Positions 1 to 5,710 of a stretch of 14,557 nucleotides of DNA are shown one piece after another. The translations under genes were made by a program, and so were the position numbers. Under the pieces are notes generated by a model. That model did not search any database. It saw only the letters and a list, made by a program, of their open reading frames with translations, and was not told the origin of the DNA. Origin of the DNA: Candidatus Nitrosopolaris nunavutensis (GTDB taxonomy: Archaea; Thermoproteota; Nitrososphaeria; Nitrososphaerales; Nitrososphaeraceae); the NCBI GenBank assembly GCA_002501855.1, contig DAOM01000106.1, positions 1-14,557 on the forward strand, in the 5' to 3' direction. The stretch's first letter is position 1. The number at the start of each line of letters is the position of its first letter.

Positions 1-279
1 ATTTTAGAACCAAGAGAAGGAATAGGAGGTCACTGCCTGCCAAAAGATACAAAGATGTTTCTGCACTCATCCAAGTCTATAAGAAGCAAAATACTTACAG
101 CAGCTATGGAAGTGGATCAGCATTATCGAAGATATAGACAAACTAGAGGTGGGAATAATAATAATTGTGGTAACAGTACACAGCTAAGAGCAGAGGTAAT
201 AGGAGATGACTTCTTATCATCCCCGCCGTCGTCATTGTCCCCGATTAACTCAGTAGAGGATACTGAAGAAAGCAGCTAA
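1..279 (+). CDS. Nucleotide-sugar (UDP-glucose/UDP-ManNAc type) dehydrogenase, 3' end, partial
   Basis: The reading frame is open from the first base and ends at TAA 277-279, giving 92 residues of a gene that begins outside the window. An internal ATG at 55 is not the true start, because the conserved motif lies before it. Seen: GIGGHCLPKDT with the Cys codon at 34-36, matching the catalytic-cysteine segment of UDP-glucose/UDP-ManNAc dehydrogenases, followed by the helix that starts the central domain (about 25 residues later, EVDQH, like EVNDH of WecC-type enzymes). Family knowledge: these enzymes oxidise a nucleotide sugar to its uronic acid with NAD, for surface glycans. Odd: only 80 residues follow the Cys, the last 40 being Asn/Ser/Pro-rich, so the usual UDP-binding C-terminal domain is absent. 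The substrate cannot be assigned from this fragment. Confidence 0.75.
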   Translation: MLEPREGIGGHCLPKDTKMFLHSSKSIRSKILTAAMEVDQHYRRYRQTRGGNNNNCGNSTQLRAEVIGDDFLSSPPSSLSPINSVEDTEESS

Positions 280-347
280 ACTGCTACCTGGTAAAGCTCT
301 ACCCACTTTCCTACCGCCTACGGAACTCGTCACATATAATACACCAA

Positions 348-359
348 AATTATAAGTAG
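348..359 (+). promoter_or_regulatory. TATA-box element AATTATAAGTAG of the SirB1-like gene
   Basis: The 12-mer AATTATAAGTAG begins exactly 31 nt before the TTG start at 379, placing the TATA centre about 25 nt upstream. This fits an archaeal promoter giving a leaderless transcript that begins at the start codon. The identical 12-mer sits at the same distance before the prefoldin gene on the other strand. A second AT-rich stretch, CATATAAT at 333-340, is a weaker alternative. Confidence 0.55.
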
Positions 360-378
360 GTAAAATTTCTCATATCAA

Positions 379-1254
379 TTGTTGTCTATTAACAATCTCC
401 AGCCTTTAATTGAAGACTGGAAAGCAAATGTTGTTAATTTCCTTGGTGATGGTAACGATACGGAGAGGCTAGCTGAGTATGCTTTGCACGTTTCAAGGAT
501 TCTTGCTTATCCCGACCTGGATGTAAAAGATATTTTAGATAAAATCGACGCAATGGGAAGAGAGCTAATCTTAGCAACGAAGAAATTGATGCCGTTAAGG
601 CCGACGCAAATAATAGAGAAAATTAACAACTATTTATTTAAACAGAAGGAGTTTAGAGCAAACTTACAAGACTACTATAACCCCTTGAACAGCTATGTTA
701 ACGTTGTTTTGGAACAAAAGTCTGGTATCCCCATTACTCTGTCTATAATATACATACGCATAGCACATATTCTAAAATTTAGATTACACGCTGTCAATTT
801 TCCTGCTCACTTTCTGATTAAACACATACTAGAAGGAGACGGTAGTGAGATAATTATCGACCCGTTTAATGGTGGACGAATAATGGATGATTACGCTATG
901 AAAGAATTGCTCGATCAATTTTATCCCGGTCAAAATATTGCATTAACACGAGCGTTTGTAGATAAGGCTACATCAGCACAGGTCATGATACGGATGCTAA
1001 ATAATTTAAAAGGCAGTTATTATGAATCGCAAGATATCGAGAGAGCAGAAATAGCGAACGAGATGATAATTGCCATAGAGCCCCATAACCCCGATGCAGT
1101 AAGAGATAAGGGCATGATATTTCTAAAGAGGAACAACCCCTTGAATGCACTCGAGATGTTGAACATGTACCTCGAACTGGATCCTGAAGCAGAAGACGCA
1201 GATGCAGTTCTTGATATAATAAGACAAGTCCGTGAACAAATTAATAAAAAATAA
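379..1254 (+). CDS. SirB1/transglutaminase-core2 family protein with C-terminal TPR
   Basis: The protein has 291 residues. The N-terminal 80 are helical, residues about 80-190 form the SirB1 (Transglut_core2) core, and residues about 210-285 form one or two TPR-like helix pairs (ALEMLNMYLELDPEAED). Recognised core landmarks are NPLNSYVNVVLEQKSGIPIT (101-120), FPAHFLIK (141-148) and IIDPFNGG (159-166), which match the NSYLN..GIPISLS, LPGHFL and IDPF..GG blocks of bacterial SirB1/YchA proteins. The position of the transglutaminase Cys is Ser (GIPITLS), as is common in this family, so a peptidase or transferase role is doubtful; the family function is unsettled. The start is TTG at 379 (or the adjacent TTG at 382), since TAA at 361 closes the frame upstream. 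It is transcribed alone and its neighbour downstream is convergent. Confidence 0.85.
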   Translation: MLSINNLQPLIEDWKANVVNFLGDGNDTERLAEYALHVSRILAYPDLDVKDILDKIDAMGRELILATKKLMPLRPTQIIEKINNYLFKQKEFRANLQDYYNPLNSYVNVVLEQKSGIPITLSIIYIRIAHILKFRLHAVNFPAHFLIKHILEGDGSEIIIDPFNGGRIMDDYAMKELLDQFYPGQNIALTRAFVDKATSAQVMIRMLNNLKGSYYESQDIERAEIANEMIIAIEPHNPDAVRDKGMIFLKRNNPLNALEMLNMYLELDPEAEDADAVLDIIRQVREQINKK

Positions 1255-1328
1255 TCTTAAACATATGTACAATCATAGGTCAAAGTACTCCGGATTCTGA
1301 GCTTGAAATAGCGCTTTATGGTTTTTAA

Positions 1329-1502
1329 TTACCTTCTTGGAAGTTCTTGTAATTTTAAAAATAATTCCTTCGCATTATTCCTAGCCTCGTCTGTGAGCTC
1401 CTTGCTAAATATTGTATTACTGAGAGCATCCAACACTACTTGCCACTCAATCTCAGAAAGCATAAAGTTGAATTTGTCATTACTCCCACTGCTACTACTC
1501 AT
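1329..1502 (-). CDS. Small conserved-looking protein, 57 residues, unknown function
   Basis: The ATG at 1502-1500 opens a frame to TAA at 1331-1329. After a Ser-rich start (MSSSSGSNDK) the sequence is a charged amphipathic helical pair: LSEIEWQVVLDALSNTIF, a short linker, then DEARNNAKELFLKLQELPRR. Composition (Glu, Lys, Leu, regular hydrophobic spacing) is that of a real small helical protein, whereas the opposite-strand frame over the same bases gives an unconvincing Leu/Ser-rich sequence. A TATA-like TTTTATTAG (1525-1533 on the complement) is centred 27 nt before the ATG, the spacing expected for a leaderless archaeal mRNA. Family and function are not recognised; a small helical regulator or partner protein is possible but is only inference. 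Confidence 0.6.
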   Translation of the reverse strand: MSSSSGSNDKFNFMLSEIEWQVVLDALSNTIFSKELTDEARNNAKELFLKLQELPRR

Positions 1503-1524
1503 TATTTACAGCGAATTTGAAAGT

Positions 1525-1533
1525 CTAATAAAA
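1525..1533 (-). promoter_or_regulatory. TATA-like box for the 57-residue small gene
   Basis: TTTTATTAG on the minus strand is centred about 27 nt before the ATG at 1502. The distance matches the other leaderless promoters in this window, which is the main support for the small gene being expressed. Confidence 0.4.
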
Positions 1534-1612
1534 TCTTATTCTTGATATAATCTACAAGCGAATTTATCGCCAAATTCTCACCTTACACAACTTTAAGTTC
1601 TATTCTATGCAA

Positions 1613-2524
1613 TCAGAGCCTTCTGGCATATAAAAGAAATTGCTCCGACTCCTTAATATCAAATTTTTTCATAACGACTGGCAAGTGCTCACTCTGATAA
1701 GCTAGAAATTGTAAGACATATGAATGAGAATTAGGCGGCGGTTTGATTGATGAGATACGTAGGTTTGTTAGGAAAGCGACGAGATTTTGTAAGGAAGATT
1801 TTGATAAGGAATCTAAATACACTATTTGCAAGGCATCTCTCCTATGCCAATAACCGCACCTATTAAGTAGAGCGATTCCATTAGGAGACGGATAGCCTGT
1901 CACGATCAAGTTTCGCTTTTTAATAAAATGCCGCAGCGTATTACGATTGAGAAAATACCAACGCCACGCTTTAACGTACCTTTTTCCTGACAATTTGTAT
2001 ATTGGAGAATCTGTTAGATAATTGCATACGTCGTTTAAATCTTCTAAAGAGGCAACCCTTGCGTCTGTAGGCCTTATTCGACTGGATCCCACAGCTTTAT
2101 GGGTACTTGCGTAATACACCCATCGTGAGATTACACTGAAACCATTGTTTTCCAGCATGAGCCGTGATCCAATGTTGTCAGTTGCTACAACAGCTGATGC
2201 TTCAATGGCTCCTTGTCGCATTCCAAACTGCAGCATTTTTGCAATTAGGGCGGTAGCGATCTTCTTTCGTCTGTGAGCAGGATGAACTCTGATGCCTTCA
2301 AGCCAAATCTGCCTTTTGCCAGGACAGATGGTGACATGGGAAATAGCTACCGGGAAGTTATTATTGTTCTTCCTTCTTTCGTAATCAACTACGTAAAGCT
2401 TGCTATGCTGCTCGGCGGACCATATGTCCCATACTTGATGAATATAATCGCCCCATTCGAAAGTATTGCTACAAAACTTTAGAACTTCTTCTTTATCTGA
2501 TTTTTTAGCTGTTCTAACTATCAC
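1613..2524 (-). CDS. GNAT-family N-acetyltransferase with C-terminal extension
   Basis: The protein has 303 residues from a GTG start at 2524. Residues 1-140 are a GNAT fold: MIVRTAKKSDKEEVLKF (beta1/alpha1), then IWLEGIRVHPAHRRKKIATAL (motif A, acetyl-CoA pyrophosphate loop, about 73-93), then VATDNIGSRLMLENNGF (113-129), the typical motif B 'N..A..L.E..GF'. The pyrophosphate loop reads RRKKIA where the canonical Q/R-x-x-G-x-G/A expects Gly at the fourth position, so Lys replaces the central Gly. Residues 150-303 form an extra domain I cannot name. The arrangement resembles the NAT16-like acetyltransferases that carry a second domain, but the substrate is unknown. An Asn run (RKNNNNF) lies between strands. 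The gene ends 110 nt from the small gene and is followed upstream by the dCMP deaminase on the same strand. Confidence 0.82.
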   Translation of the reverse strand: MIVRTAKKSDKEEVLKFCSNTFEWGDYIHQVWDIWSAEQHSKLYVVDYERRKNNNNFPVAISHVTICPGKRQIWLEGIRVHPAHRRKKIATALIAKMLQFGMRQGAIEASAVVATDNIGSRLMLENNGFSVISRWVYYASTHKAVGSSRIRPTDARVASLEDLNDVCNYLTDSPIYKLSGKRYVKAWRWYFLNRNTLRHFIKKRNLIVTGYPSPNGIALLNRCGYWHRRDALQIVYLDSLSKSSLQNLVAFLTNLRISSIKPPPNSHSYVLQFLAYQSEHLPVVMKKFDIKESEQFLLYARRL

Positions 2525-2645
2525 GACAGAGTAGTAGTTTTAATTAGTTATTGTTATTATCGTATTCATGCTATAAAGAAATTGTGGCCGCATTATGAAA
2601 AATCGTAAAGGCGGTATGACAACTAATTCTTTAATTTGTCATCTT

Positions 2646-3188
2646 CTAATACGAATCCAGCGTATTTGCCTCTTTTGCCGACGTTTCTGGATCCTTGGTT
2701 ATAACCGCTATCCAAGGTTGTAGAAGGTCCGGGTTTAGCTTTACTAATTTGATATTAGCCTCAGATAGCAGCTGCGTCCCATCTTCTGGGTAGTCAGCAA
2801 GAACAACTATCCTCTTAATACCTACGCTGACTGCCATCTTGCTGCATTCTAGACACGGAGCAAAGGTTGAATATAATGAGGCGCCCCTAGTGCTTCCAGC
2901 ATTTCCAAATAATGCGCACTGCATTATAGCATTTGCCTCTGCGTGAGTACACATACATCGCTCCAATAATTCACCTGATTTGATTTCGCCCCTGATTCTC
3001 GCCATGCATCTGTAACATCCGCCCTCAAAACAGTTCTTTACACCCGAAGGAGTTCCGTTGTAGCCCGTTGCTATTTGTCTATTGTCCTTTACAATTACTG
3101 CACCGATATGTCTTGTAACACAGTTCGAGCGGAGTTTTGCTATTTCTGAATGAAGCATAAAGTACGTATCCCAATCTGGTCTCTTCAT
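2646..3188 (-). CDS. dCMP deaminase (deoxycytidylate deaminase family)
   Basis: Zinc-dependent cytoplasmic enzyme converting dCMP to dUMP, the precursor of dTMP. The protein has 180 residues, normal for the ComEB/T4-type family. Seen: the catalytic HAEANAI (His82, Glu84) and PCLEC (Cys112, Cys115) supply the zinc ligands and proton shuttle; GYNGTPSG (42-49) matches the nucleotide-binding loop; and additional cysteines (53, 58, 61, 78, 80) fit a second zinc site seen in this family. The N-terminus MKRPDWDTYFM is the standard start of these proteins, supporting the ATG at 3188. The last 15 residues (after VITKD) form an acidic tail of no clear role. It is a single-gene unit: 121 nt separate it from the GNAT gene. 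Confidence 0.93.
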   Translation of the reverse strand: MKRPDWDTYFMLHSEIAKLRSNCVTRHIGAVIVKDNRQIATGYNGTPSGVKNCFEGGCYRCMARIRGEIKSGELLERCMCTHAEANAIMQCALFGNAGSTRGASLYSTFAPCLECSKMAVSVGIKRIVVLADYPEDGTQLLSEANIKLVKLNPDLLQPWIAVITKDPETSAKEANTLDSY

Positions 3189-3218
3189 TTCCTTTCCAGA
3201 TTACTCGATGCCAGTTAG

Positions 3219-3225
3219 TATATTA
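3219..3225 (-). promoter_or_regulatory. TATA-like box of the dCMP deaminase gene
   Basis: Minus-strand TAATATA is centred about 34 nt before the ATG at 3188, which predicts a leader of about 8 nt. A purine-rich GGAAAGGA also lies immediately before the ATG, so weak ribosome pairing is possible here. Confidence 0.35.
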
Positions 3226-3530
3226 GACTATTGTGCAAACACGAATCTTGTTAGAGATATAAATCACTGCGGGAGGAGGAGGCCTGGCCTGAAGTAATAG
3301 AGGCGATAAAGGATCAACACAGAAGGCCCCGAGGCCCAAGAAGATATATATTTTATATCGACTCGGTTCATATCGTGTTTTCGATGTTTATCATCACCCA
3401 ATGGAGGATTGGTTGGGCAGAAAAGTCAGAAATTGGGCAATAAGCTCATAAAGAGTGTCTGTAAAGGCATTGGAAGTACTATCAGTGCAGGTGGTTAGAA
3501 GAATTATAGTTCCCAAGCCGGAGATGTAAT

Positions 3531-3539
3531 TTTTTATAG
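3531..3539 (+). promoter_or_regulatory. TATA-like box TTTTTATAG upstream of the four-helix membrane protein
   Basis: TTTTTATAG is centred about 36 nt before the ATG at 3572, predicting a start site near 3561 and a leader of about 10 nt with no clear ribosome binding site. Confidence 0.4.
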
Positions 3540-3571
3540 CCCTCCAGTACATAGTAATTATCTGTAGGTCT

Positions 3572-4129
3572 ATGCGCCACTCAAGCCTTGAAATAGATGA
3601 AAGAAGGTCACGGAAACTCCTTCTTGGAATATTTTACTTTTGTGCATTCGCAATGGCGTCTATTACAGCATACGCTTTGTACGTCAGTGTCGGAGAATAT
3701 CTTAAGACTGGAAGAGTTGTAATTGGTGAAGTACTCGTTAACACAGAATTCCCTGTACATGGATTTTCAAAACTTGTGACATATTTAATGATCGTGTCCG
3801 TCGTCGGATGGTATTGTGTGACTAAGTTGGGTGGAGAGAAGGTCACAGATGTTCCTAAGACAGTCAAGTTGATCCTACAACTAGTAGTTCTAGCTATTGC
3901 TGTAATAGCACTATATGAATTCATTTACAATTTCATAATATGGAGTTCTTTGATTACAGCTGATGCTATGAAGGGAATATTGAAGCTCGATGCCATAAAT
4001 ATGCCATATCCTAATCCCAAAACACCTTGGAACCTTGTATTTGCGACAAAGATGTCATTAGCAGCATTTCTCATTTCGGCTCACGGATTTTATATCATGT
4101 CAAGGCCGAAGAAGATACCATCAGAATAG
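3572..4129 (+). CDS. Four-helix integral membrane protein of unknown function
   Basis: The protein has 185 residues, with a charged N-terminus (DERRSRK) and four hydrophobic segments at about 16-40, 66-86, 97-126 and 153-176. A moderately conserved-looking loop, MPYPNPKTPWN (144-154), precedes the last helix. By the positive-inside rule the Arg/Lys-rich N-terminus and the C-terminal RPKKIP tail would both be cytoplasmic, consistent with an even number of helices. Loop 1 (about 41-65) and loop 3 (about 127-152) would then face outward. No cofactor ligands, cysteine pairs or transport signatures are evident, and I do not recognise the family. It appears to be a single-gene unit with a TATA box at 3531-3539 and T-tracts after the stop. 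A membrane-complex subunit is possible but not shown. Confidence 0.8.
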   Translation: MRHSSLEIDERRSRKLLLGIFYFCAFAMASITAYALYVSVGEYLKTGRVVIGEVLVNTEFPVHGFSKLVTYLMIVSVVGWYCVTKLGGEKVTDVPKTVKLILQLVVLAIAVIALYEFIYNFIIWSSLITADAMKGILKLDAINMPYPNPKTPWNLVFATKMSLAAFLISAHGFYIMSRPKKIPSE

Positions 4130-4178
4130 TAATAGGAATGTAGTAAGACTGCCAAATTGTATGGTCTCACAATATCAC

Positions 4179-4196
4179 TTTTTAGATTTCCTTTTT
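4179..4196 (+). terminator. Oligo-T tracts downstream of the membrane-protein gene
   Basis: Two runs of five T (4179-4183 and 4192-4196) lie about 50 nt after the stop of the plus-strand membrane-protein gene. Archaeal termination commonly uses such T-rich tracts without a hairpin. Confidence 0.4.
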
Positions 4197-4298
4197 AGCC
4201 TTTATCCTCTTGATAAAATAAGTTCTTGCAGGTTCAATCTCGAATCCTCGAAATCCAGGTGAGTTATATATTATAGACTCTGTGATAATCCTTCCTCT
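4182..4298 (-). pseudogene. Orphan coding tail, probable remnant
   Basis: A 38-codon open stretch runs between in-frame stops and contains no ATG, GTG or TTG. It nevertheless reads like a genuine protein end: IITESIIYNSPGFRG, then FEIEPARTYFIKRI, then a Lys-rich tail and TAA at 4184-4182. Frames further upstream on the minus strand (4300-4468) contain stops and only short protein-like pieces. The tail resembles the end of the frame at 4469-4822, in that IKYN and FKFKTAKAYFVR there align with IIYN and FEIEPARTYFIK here. I infer a decayed gene or duplication remnant; the family is not recognised, and chance composition cannot be excluded. Confidence 0.3.
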
Positions 4299-4468
4299 TT
4301 AAACGACTAGATGTGAAATGGCCTTATCATAGATGCAACATATCCCGCAGCAATACCTAGATGCTCCTGAGGCTCTATTCCATATCAAATTTTTTATCCT
4401 TTAAGCAAACGTTTGCAATCCCCGAATGTCCCCCGATCCAGACGATTTGCAAAATATGTTATTTAGTA

Positions 4469-4822
4469 TCACATTCTGGGCTTCACTTTGTCATCGCGTA
4501 CAAAATATGCCTTAGCTGTCTTAAATTTAAATTCGACCCGAGTTAGATTGTACTTTATCCAATTTCTGATATGATAAATCATAGTTGCTAATCTGTGTAA
4601 GACCGTTTGTCTACAAAAGTCATCAACTCTAACTTCATCTTCTATCATGCTTGGACCATTCTTCAAGCCTAATTTGGCAATAGATGCATTTGGCGAACCA
4701 CCGTACGTATTGTTTCGTCTCGAGTTTTTTGAATCATAAACACCATGCCTGCAGTGACGGATGATGCAAGCGATGAGCATAAACAATAGCGCATTTAGAT
4801 GAAGTTCGAGGCATTCCCCCAC
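4469..4822 (-). CDS. Hypothetical protein or gene remnant, 117 codons
   Basis: The frame runs from ATG 4822 to TGA 4471-4469. The first 30 residues (Cys/Leu/His-rich) look random. From about residue 33 the sequence looks more like a folded protein: SPNASIAKLGLKNGPSMIED, then RQTVLHRLATMIYHIRN, then a basic end (FKFKTAKAYFVRDDKVK). This suggests that the 5' part is lost or shifted and only the 3' part derives from a real gene. I see no convincing promoter at the ATG. Similarity of its tail to the open stretch at 4182-4298 points to two related relics side by side. The function is unknown, and a degraded mobile-element or regulatory gene cannot be ruled in or out. Confidence 0.3.
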   Translation of the reverse strand: MGECLELHLNALLFMLIACIIRHCRHGVYDSKNSRRNNTYGGSPNASIAKLGLKNGPSMIEDEVRVDDFCRQTVLHRLATMIYHIRNWIKYNLTRVEFKFKTAKAYFVRDDKVKPRM

Positions 4823-5000
4823 TATTCATATCCTGATGCACTTTCTGCCATCATAGCCTCCAATCCTGATCATGTCAATTTTCTTGCTTTTGTTAATTTT
4901 GTAAATGTCACCTCAAGTCTCGAACAAAGGGACTGAAGCGAATAATATCCACGATTAGGATAGATTAGATGAAAGAGCTGATAAATCAAATACCTTAAAG

Positions 5001-5029
5001 AAAAAAAAATGAAACTGTGAATTAAAAAA
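5001..5029 (-). terminator. Oligo-T terminator tracts after the Rieske gene
   Basis: On the minus strand there are runs of six T (5029-5024) and nine T (5009-5001), starting about 55 nt beyond the stop of the Rieske ferredoxin gene. This is a typical archaeal T-tract terminator with no hairpin needed. Confidence 0.5.
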
Positions 5030-5083
5030 TTGTGGGTAATGCAAGACGCCGGCTCAGTAGCCACTTCAAGGGTATATTTATTA

Positions 5084-5392
5084 TTAGACCTCTAGATAGA
5101 CGGTCCCATTTTCTATACTAACATCGAATGACTCTTCAGGGTTTAATTTGGCAGGAAACCACAATAGGTTGCCGTTCGTTACATCCCATTTTGCACCATG
5201 CCAAGGGCACGTCAGTTCCTTGCCATTAAGCTCCCCCTCATGAAGCTCAGCTCCTGCATGGTTGCAAGTATCACCCATTGCATAATAATTTCCCCCTACA
5301 TTCGCAACTAGAACTTCCTTTCCACCTGCTGTTACATGTGTTAACTTTCCTTCTGGAATATCAGAAGTTTTTCCTACAACAACCTTTGCCAT
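5084..5392 (-). CDS. Rieske-type [2Fe-2S] ferredoxin
   Basis: A soluble 102-residue single-domain Rieske protein. The cluster ligands are clear: CNHAG (Cys43, His45) and CPWHGAKWD (Cys62, His65), spaced 17 residues apart as in biphenyl-dioxygenase ferredoxins and NirD-like proteins. There is no signal peptide, membrane helix or catalytic dioxygenase domain, so it should act as a cytoplasmic single-electron carrier. NPEESFDVSIENGTVYLEV is the standard end strand of the fold. No oxygenase or reductase partner lies next to it in the window, so its redox partner is unknown. It is a single-gene unit with its own TATA box about 25 nt before the ATG and T-tracts downstream. Confidence 0.93.
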   Translation of the reverse strand: MAKVVVGKTSDIPEGKLTHVTAGGKEVLVANVGGNYYAMGDTCNHAGAELHEGELNGKELTCPWHGAKWDVTNGNLLWFPAKLNPEESFDVSIENGTVYLEV

Positions 5393-5710
5393 GGAGCTAC
5401 ACCGAAATTGCCATATTTAAAATCTCATCGTATTTGGAAAAGTCGAAATAAATTCCTTTATAATAATAGTTTGTCCGATGGTCCAGAAATTATCGTCTAC
5501 TAAGTGTTGAAGAATCTTAGCTTAACCCCATTCTCAGCGTGAATGACTTGACTAGCTGGTTCTCAAAGATAATTATTTATTATAGAATGACCCTTCCAGG
5601 AATTGTCGCGAAGCACTTCAGCTCAAAAAACCGTATTGTTCTATACTATAGCAACTTCGTTTAGTCGATTATTTCTAGCGCTCGGACCAAAAACTGAGAA
5701 TAGGTTGTGA
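5393..5710. other. 318-bp intergenic region between the Rieske gene and argF
   Basis: It contains the Rieske promoter at its left end and A-runs (5625-5630 and 5686-5690, T-runs on the minus strand) that could terminate the pfdA-ftsY-argF transcript. No RNA gene is visible, and no frame is longer than about 25 codons with a start. Confidence 0.4.
5413..5423 (-). promoter_or_regulatory. TATA box of the Rieske ferredoxin gene
   Basis: Minus-strand ATTTTAAATAT is centred about 25 nt before the ATG at 5392, giving a predicted leaderless transcript. Confidence 0.5.

Larger units (their letters stand above)
3189..3571. other. 383-bp divergent intergenic region with GC-rich patch
   Basis: This lies between the divergent dCMP deaminase and membrane-protein genes. 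Positions 3268-3337 are unusually GC-rich for an intergenic region here and carry GGCC four times (two spaced by one base at 3281-3289, two more between 3324 and 3337). An AT-only block (AGATATATATTTTATAT) follows at about 3341-3357. No frame longer than about 40 codons with a convincing start is visible, and I see no tRNA or C/D-box signature. Confidence 0.4.
4130..5083. other. Gene-poor interval of about 950 bp
   Basis: Apart from the two remnant-like minus-strand frames and the T-tracts annotated separately, this interval holds no gene I can defend. A 45-codon plus-strand frame (4799-4936) and a 64-codon minus-strand frame (4870-5064) have no promoter or family signal. No terminal inverted repeats or tRNA were seen. 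The interval looks like a site of gene decay. Confidence 0.4.

Noticed and set aside
1318..1545. 75-codon plus-strand frame
   Set aside because: Leu/Ser-rich with no family signal; it is the antisense shadow of the more convincing 57-residue minus-strand gene.
4228..4260. Possible tRNA T-arm (GGTTCAATCTCGAATCC)
   Set aside because: Loop and stem lengths are wrong and no anticodon or acceptor stems can be drawn around it; the bases are better read as the minus-strand coding tail.
4799..4936. 45-codon plus-strand frame beginning MKFEAFPHYSYPDAL
   Set aside because: Composition is fairly protein-like, but there is no TATA box at the expected distance, no recognised family, and it sits in a region of decay. 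It may be a fragment; evidence is too thin for a feature.
4870..5064. 64-codon minus-strand frame
   Set aside because: Phe/Leu/Ile-rich random-looking composition over an AT-rich terminator region; no promoter or motif.
5572..5660. 25-codon plus-strand frame (MTLPGIVAKHF...) behind a TATA-like TTATTTATTATAG
   Set aside because: Too short, no family, and the A-run inside it fits a minus-strand terminator equally well.
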